Origin: a virus
DNA length: 64,000 bases
Direction: 5' to 3' (one strand)
Virus record (IMG/VR): IMGVR_UViG_3300046690_000230
Coordinates: 1-64,000 of that record
A program made the position numbers and the translations under genes. This document shows, piece after piece, positions 60,480-64,000 of this stretch (positions within the stretch are counted from its first letter, which is position 1; every line of letters starts with the position of its first letter). The notes below the pieces were generated by a model that was not told the origin of the DNA, searched no databases, and worked only from the letters and a program-made list of their open reading frames with translations.

Positions 60480-61465
60480 CGTTCCAGATTGATGCAGCCA
60501 TCCTCCATGAAAAACAGTCCTGTTTACGCAAAGCCAACCTAGGCCATGAATGGAACTACAGGCTGTGGCGGGCGAAGTCCCTCTTTGATGTGTTGCTGCG
60601 GCGCGGCATTCTGCAACTCTCCAAAGGTATCGCGGTAGCGCAAGCAGCTGGCGAAGCCAAAGCTACCTTCCTAGAGAAAGCGACTGAACCAGGACTAGAC
60701 CTCATCGGCAAAGACCCTTGGGAAGCATCGAAGGGCTGGACTTCGTTGCTGGAGAGCGTGCTGCATGGCCTAGCTAAGAGTCCGCTACCTGTCCTGCACG
60801 ACCCGCACCCCGCTAAGTTGACTGCTTCGATGGAGTGGAGATTCCTTTCATGGGCCGATGATTCTGGGCAGCTTCATCGCTGGGTGACGGTGGATGCGCT
60901 CGACAGAGATGCCCTCGCTAGAGAGATGCACTCCTGGCGCACGGTGGGAGATTTGTGCCTGTCACGTACTCCGATGGTGCTGCACGTTATTGTGATTGGT
61001 CAGCAAAGACAGGTGGGACATTTCGCTTCTGCTTGGACTCGGACCTGGCGGCATCCCGCTATGCCCAATCTCCGCTGGCAGTTCTTAAAGCCAGAAGACT
61101 CTACGACGTGGAAGCCGCTCTACCTTTGCGACATTCCAGACATCTCAGCCGAAGAGTGGGTGGAGATGGCGTGGGGACAAGGCGCTCTCCAGCCATTGAT
61201 GCAGGACTTTCTCGTAGAAGAACCTTCTGAAGAAACACGCATGGAGACGCTGCGGCAGATTACGCTGGAAGCGGTGGACACCAAGAAGGCCATAGAAGCG
61301 CACTGGCATGAACTCCCCATGAGCCGTGGCGTGTGTGACTTGTTCGTACCGTGTGTTTATCAACCCGTATGCCATTCTCAGGAATTGGTGGACATTGAAA
61401 GTACAGGCTTGTATGTACGAAAGAAGCCTATTACAGTGTCAGTCAAACAAGGGAGCGCCCAATGA
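60476..61465 (+). CDS. Cas4/AddB-like iron-sulfur nuclease fold, degenerate (329 aa)
   Basis: Cys16 (HEKQSCLRKAN) and a C-terminal C-x5-C-x5-C (Cys287, Cys293, Cys299) match the 4Fe-4S site of Cas4/AddB-type nucleases. The catalytic region reads VTVDALDRDA and MHSWRTVGD, where the usual D-W-K-T of an active site is S-W-R-T, so metal catalysis is probably lost. It overlaps its neighbours as ATGA. The homologous active set is kept in the exonuclease at 3737. Confidence 0.5.
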   Translation: MTFQIDAAILHEKQSCLRKANLGHEWNYRLWRAKSLFDVLLRRGILQLSKGIAVAQAAGEAKATFLEKATEPGLDLIGKDPWEASKGWTSLLESVLHGLAKSPLPVLHDPHPAKLTASMEWRFLSWADDSGQLHRWVTVDALDRDALAREMHSWRTVGDLCLSRTPMVLHVIVIGQQRQVGHFASAWTRTWRHPAMPNLRWQFLKPEDSTTWKPLYLCDIPDISAEEWVEMAWGQGALQPLMQDFLVEEPSEETRMETLRQITLEAVDTKKAIEAHWHELPMSRGVCDLFVPCVYQPVCHSQELVDIESTGLYVRKKPITVSVKQGSAQ

Positions 61466-61797
61466 CCCTCACGGCAATAACGAATGCCAAAACCTATGCA
61501 TGGTCCGATTGGTTGATTGGAATTATGCGATCCTTTCTCAGTGGAGGGTCTGCCGCCTTGATTTCAGGCGGCGGCGGGGCCATTGCGGGAATCACCGCCA
61601 AACAGCAGTACATCATGATGGGCAGTAGTTTTCTTGGAATGGGGATTTATCGTATAGGTGAGTTCCTGCAACTGCATGGAGCGCCAGACAAGATTCAGCA
61701 GACGTTGCAGGTGGCCGCCGAAGCTACCGACAAAGCCAAAGAAGCCATCTCTGTAGCCAAGACGCAGGTAGAAGAGACGAATCCTCCCAAGCCGTAA
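61462..61797 (+). CDS. Membrane protein with C-terminal coiled coil (111 aa)
   Basis: A hydrophobic Gly/Ser/Ala-rich stretch (SFLSGGSAALISGGGGAIAG) and GSSFLGMGIYRIGEFL are followed by a helical tail (AAEATDKAKEAISVAKTQV). A late membrane function such as a holin is possible. Overlaps the preceding stop. Confidence 0.5.
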   Translation: MTLTAITNAKTYAWSDWLIGIMRSFLSGGSAALISGGGGAIAGITAKQQYIMMGSSFLGMGIYRIGEFLQLHGAPDKIQQTLQVAAEATDKAKEAISVAKTQVEETNPPKP

Positions 61798-61811
61798 CCT
61801 GGGTATGGTCT

Positions 61812-62105
61812 GTGAGCGATGCAAGGATACTGAACGAAGATACTCCCGAAGGAAGGCTTGCCGCTGTCGCGGTGCTTGTCGCTACTAAATTTGAAGACCG
61901 CTACAACCAAACAGGACAGGGACCAAGAAGACCCGACGTTGCCGATTTAAGAGAAGTCCTCCGTCCTTACGTTCAGGAGATAGAACTCCGCGCCAGACTG
62001 GATGAGTTTGAAAAGGCTACCGGAGGCAAGGTTGCACGGCGGTCTGAACTGGTCAGAATGCTTTATGTATGCCAGTTGCAGATGCCCGTAGCTCACCGCT
62101 TATGA
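61812..62105 (+). CDS. Small helical protein (97 aa)
   Basis: A GTG start without a clear Shine-Dalgarno. Helical and charged (EGRLAAVAVLVATKFEDRYN, then LREVLRPYVQEIELRARLDEF). Overlaps the next gene as ATGA. No domain known. Confidence 0.5.
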   Translation: MSDARILNEDTPEGRLAAVAVLVATKFEDRYNQTGQGPRRPDVADLREVLRPYVQEIELRARLDEFEKATGGKVARRSELVRMLYVCQLQMPVAHRL

Positions 62106-62314
62106 GCGCTGAATGGGTAGGCGCTCTTACCTTCGTGGTGGGGGTTATCTTTGCTGCCGGCATCCTGCGCTCTGAAGTGAAACAACTCCGCACTGACTTG
62201 AACGGCATCGGCAAGAAAGCCCGTAAGCTGCATACGGTTCAAATGGTGATTATCGCGCAGACCGATGATCGTATTGAGCGGTTCAAGCTGGTCAGTCTGT
62301 TTAAGGAAGATTAG
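62102..62314 (+). CDS. N-anchored coiled-coil membrane protein (70 aa)
   Basis: Starts SAEWVGALTFVVGVIFAAGIL, one membrane segment, followed by a coiled coil (LRSEVKQLRTDLNGIGKKARK). This shape fits an inner-membrane spanin or a small membrane-tether. Last gene of the long rightward operon; it overlaps the convergent gene end. Confidence 0.5.
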   Translation: MSAEWVGALTFVVGVIFAAGILRSEVKQLRTDLNGIGKKARKLHTVQMVIIAQTDDRIERFKLVSLFKED

Positions 62315-62516
62315 CTTCAGGATAACGACGTGCGAACTCCGCTTCAGCCAGTGCCTTGTTCTCTTCTTCTGTGAGTCTTGGCTTGCTGACTTCACGCAGG
62401 ATGATTTCCATCACCTTGGCTCGCAGGCCGGCATCCTCTTTAATGTTCTCAGCCGCTTGCTTGCGGGCGTACTCGGTCACTGGCCCAAACGCTGTTGGTA
62501 TCTTAATTTCACTCAT
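62301..62516 (-). CDS. Small helical protein (71 aa)
   Basis: Overlaps the preceding stop as ATGA and converges with the end of the rightward operon (14-nt overlap). The product (IKIPTAFGPVTEYARKQAAEN) is helical and charged. Unknown. Confidence 0.5.
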   Translation of the reverse strand: MSEIKIPTAFGPVTEYARKQAAENIKEDAGLRAKVMEIILREVSKPRLTEEENKALAEAEFARRYPEANLP

Positions 62517-62848
62517 TGTTTCTTTGCTTCCTTTGCCGTGGGGTCAGAAAAAGTCAGTGAATTTGGATCGAAGGCTGTTTCCTTGGGCCAAGAGTTTTCT
62601 ACCTTCACTTTTTCTCCCTCTTCCGTCAAGGCTTTGAGGCTTTCCTGGAATGACTTCTGCGTGCTCTGCATCTCGGCCTGAAGTGCGTCAAGGCGCTGTT
62701 TAAGGAGAAGCGCGTCCTTCTGCTTATTCTGCAAGCGCAGCGTCTGGACCTCGCTCAACTTGAACTCTTTCGGCTTGTCCTGCTGCGCCATAGCCCACGC
62801 TGTAGCCATAGCTACGAAAAATGATATAACCATGACCGCTGCTTTCAT
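62513..62848 (-). CDS. Exported coiled-coil protein (111 aa)
   Basis: GGAG precedes the ATG. A Sec-type start (KAAVMVISFFVAMATAWA) with MAQQ following is combined with a Gln/Lys/Glu coiled coil (LRLQNKQKDALLLKQRLDAL). A periplasmic spanin-type protein is a good candidate. Confidence 0.6.
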   Translation of the reverse strand: MKAAVMVISFFVAMATAWAMAQQDKPKEFKLSEVQTLRLQNKQKDALLLKQRLDALQAEMQSTQKSFQESLKALTEEGEKVKVENSWPKETAFDPNSLTFSDPTAKEAKKQ

Positions 62849-63015
62849 TCCGTCTCCTTGAGCGCCCTCTCCATCTCTTTTTCCACTTCGATGGGGTTGG
62901 CTTTCTTGTATTGCCAGTTGCGGTTGCGGCACATCGGGCATTGCACCGGATGGCTAGTGCGCGGCGTCCACTCATGCTCACACTTCTTGCACTTGTACAG
63001 TGGAAGTTTAGGCAT
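62845..63015 (-). CDS. Zinc-ribbon protein, leaderless (56 aa)
   Basis: YKCKKCEHEW and VQCPMCRNRNW are two CxxC knuckles, followed by a charged helix (ANPIEVEKEMERALKE). No Shine-Dalgarno lies before the ATG, but a promoter places the transcript start at about the ATG. Coupled as ATGA to the exported coiled-coil gene. Confidence 0.65.
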   Translation of the reverse strand: MPKLPLYKCKKCEHEWTPRTSHPVQCPMCRNRNWQYKKANPIEVEKEMERALKETE

Positions 63016-63020
63016 AAGTC

Positions 63021-63049
63021 TTTGTATCGTATGTTATGATGATAGTCAA
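63021..63049 (-). promoter_or_regulatory. Promoter of the leftward zinc-ribbon cluster
   Basis: On the minus strand TTGACT (63044-63049), a 17-bp spacer and TACAAA (63021-63026). The ATG at 63015 is six bases after the -10 box. Confidence 0.55.
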
Positions 63050-63096
63050 GCAATTTCTTGTGGTCCTGTGTTACTCTTGCTGCCGAGAGGTGACCT

Positions 63097-63267
63097 ATGG
63101 GGAGCGGAGCGCCCAACCCGAAAGGCAAGCAGATTCCAGAAGTAACGGTTACAGATAAAACAAATAATGATGGATGGGTGAATGTCGAATTTTCGATGCC
63201 AACCGAAGATGCGGCATACTTTGAAGTCGGCAAAACCTACAAACTCGTTGCCATAGAGAAAGAGTGA
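63097..63267 (+). CDS. Small strand-rich protein (56 aa)
   Basis: GAGAGG precedes the ATG. The product (QIPEVTVTDKTNNDGWVNV, then FEVGKTYKLVAIEKE) looks like a small beta-barrel or OB-like protein. Its stop overlaps the next GTG start as GTGA. Confidence 0.55.
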   Translation: MGSGAPNPKGKQIPEVTVTDKTNNDGWVNVEFSMPTEDAAYFEVGKTYKLVAIEKE

Positions 63268-63869
63268 TTCAGCCGCTTTTGCTCGTGCTTGGCCTGATGT
63301 GGCTCATTACTTCGGAGCCGCCGTTTTACCTTTTGTACTACATCCTGACCGAAGGCGCGGTGACGTTCCTGCTCTATGGGACGCTCATCTTCCACGATGA
63401 AACGACTTACGAGTACGCCCATATCTGGGGATTGTGTACGCTGCTGCTAGCCTCGGCCTATGTGACTCTGGCGTGGTACTTCCTCACCAAGAATCCCAAG
63501 AAGACAATAGCGGTCGTTTGTGCTTTTCTCTTGAGTTTTGCCTGCGCTTTCCTTACCTACCGGCATTTGACTCGGCACAACCTAGCGGCGTGGCTGGGGC
63601 TTGGCGCGGGCACCATCCTCGCTGGAACGGGAGTCATCCTCTACGTCTCATCGTTTTATCATTCTCGCAAAGATAGGACGGTAGGTTTGGTACTAGGTCT
63701 TTTGTTTATCTCTCAAAGCGTGTGGAACCTTGGGTTTGTGCTTGGTTCCAGCTCCTGGTGGGACAGAGTGAACTACGTGATTCCAACCATGCTCTGTCTG
63801 GCTGCGTGGGGCTATCTTGGTATGAGGCTAAGATCAAGTCCAAGTTCCAGTACGCATCTGCTGGGATAG
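63264..63869 (+). CDS. Multi-pass membrane protein (201 aa)
   Basis: A GTG start overlaps the previous stop. About six membrane segments are visible (PLLLVLGLMWLI, PFYLLYYILTEGAVTFLLYG, GLCTLLLASAYVTLAWYFL, VVCAFLLSFACAFL, LGLGAGTILAGTGVILYV, VLGLLFISQSVWNLGFVLG). No family recognised. Possibly a host-envelope modifier; the 3' end overlaps the lysozyme gene. Confidence 0.6.
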   Translation: MIQPLLLVLGLMWLITSEPPFYLLYYILTEGAVTFLLYGTLIFHDETTYEYAHIWGLCTLLLASAYVTLAWYFLTKNPKKTIAVVCAFLLSFACAFLTYRHLTRHNLAAWLGLGAGTILAGTGVILYVSSFYHSRKDRTVGLVLGLLFISQSVWNLGFVLGSSSWWDRVNYVIPTMLCLAAWGYLGMRLRSSPSSSTHLLG

Positions 63870-64000
63870 GCGTTGCGCTCGAGCACCGACCTGCCGTGCC
63901 CACAGCGAATCCAGCATCTCTACCGCTGCCCCTTCGTAGTCGCCTGATTGAACTAGTGCCAGCATCCTTGGGAAAGCGGAGACGCTGCCCATGTTGAATG
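63834..64000 (-). CDS. T4-type lysozyme, C-terminal part (cut by window edge)
   Basis: The minus-strand frame ends at 63834 and its last 55 codons read FNMGSVSAFPRMLALVQSGD, then YEGAAVEMLDSLWARQVGAR and AQRLSQQMRTGTWT. This is the C-terminal part of the GH24 lysozyme family (T4-type), up to the R-A-x-R and M-R-T-G end. The catalytic Glu region lies beyond the right edge. It would cut peptidoglycan at lysis. It converges with the membrane gene (36-nt overlap). Confidence 0.85.
   Translation of the reverse strand, partial: FNMGSVSAFPRMLALVQSGDYEGAAVEMLDSLWARQVGARAQRLSQQMRTGTWT

Noticed and set aside
1-64000. Integrase or attachment-site system
   Set aside because: No tyrosine or serine recombinase motif and no paired attachment-like repeats were seen, so a temperate lifestyle is not supported by this window.

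Overview
This window reads as almost all of a double-stranded DNA bacteriophage genome from an uncultivated host; both edges cut genes (a lipoprotein on the left, a lysozyme on the right), so the genome continues. The host is probably an acidobacterium or a similar Gram-negative. This is inferred from a PEP-CTERM-type sorting tail, SPD-2/Hydin-like (ASH) repeats, a carboxypeptidase-regulatory-like domain and many Sec signal peptides. I see a terminase, portal, scaffold and coat series, but no tape-measure protein, tail sheath, integrase, DNA polymerase or replicative helicase. A short-tailed (podovirus-like) virion is therefore the best guess, and some replication genes may lie outside the window.

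Layout. (1) 1-11,437, minus strand: a leftward early operon of about 35 mostly tiny genes chained by ATGA, GTGA, TGATG or TAATG overlaps. It holds a RecB-like exonuclease, an SSB-like protein, two endonucleases, a ribbon-helix-helix regulator, a PEP-CTERM-like secreted protein and many small membrane proteins. A 615-bp non-coding array with an almost perfect 5-bp period (NNDCC on the plus strand, GGHNN in the transcript) lies in this operon at 3121-3735, with a hairpin at its centre. (2) 11,409-11,680: a divergent control region. (3) 11,681-16,803, plus: small regulatory and zinc-ribbon proteins, a cupin, an endonuclease VII and a probable small terminase subunit. (4) 16,769-26,701, plus: large terminase, portal, basic peptides, scaffold, major capsid protein, decoration proteins and a connector. 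(5) 26,751-33,476, plus: a cargo island for surface sugars (glycosyltransferases, methyltransferases, epimerase) invaded by two HNH genes. (6) 33,485-62,314, plus: holin-like proteins, tail structural proteins, a long receptor-binding region in which at least five proteins start with Sec signal peptides, internal virion proteins and a degenerate iron-sulfur nuclease. (7) 62,301-64,000: a short leftward cluster, a rightward pair ending in a membrane protein, and the C-terminus of a leftward T4-type lysozyme.

How it works together (inference). A sigma70-like TTGAC-N17-TANNNT signal drives both arms. In at least six places the predicted transcription start falls on or next to the start codon of a gene with no Shine-Dalgarno sequence, which suggests leaderless mRNAs. 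Most other genes are translated by coupling.

Most unusual items: the pentameric array and its neighbour with RAMP-like sequence features, the leaderless promoter module, the exported fibre-like proteins, the phage-borne PEP-CTERM-like protein, and the HNH insertion that left a fossil epimerase start.
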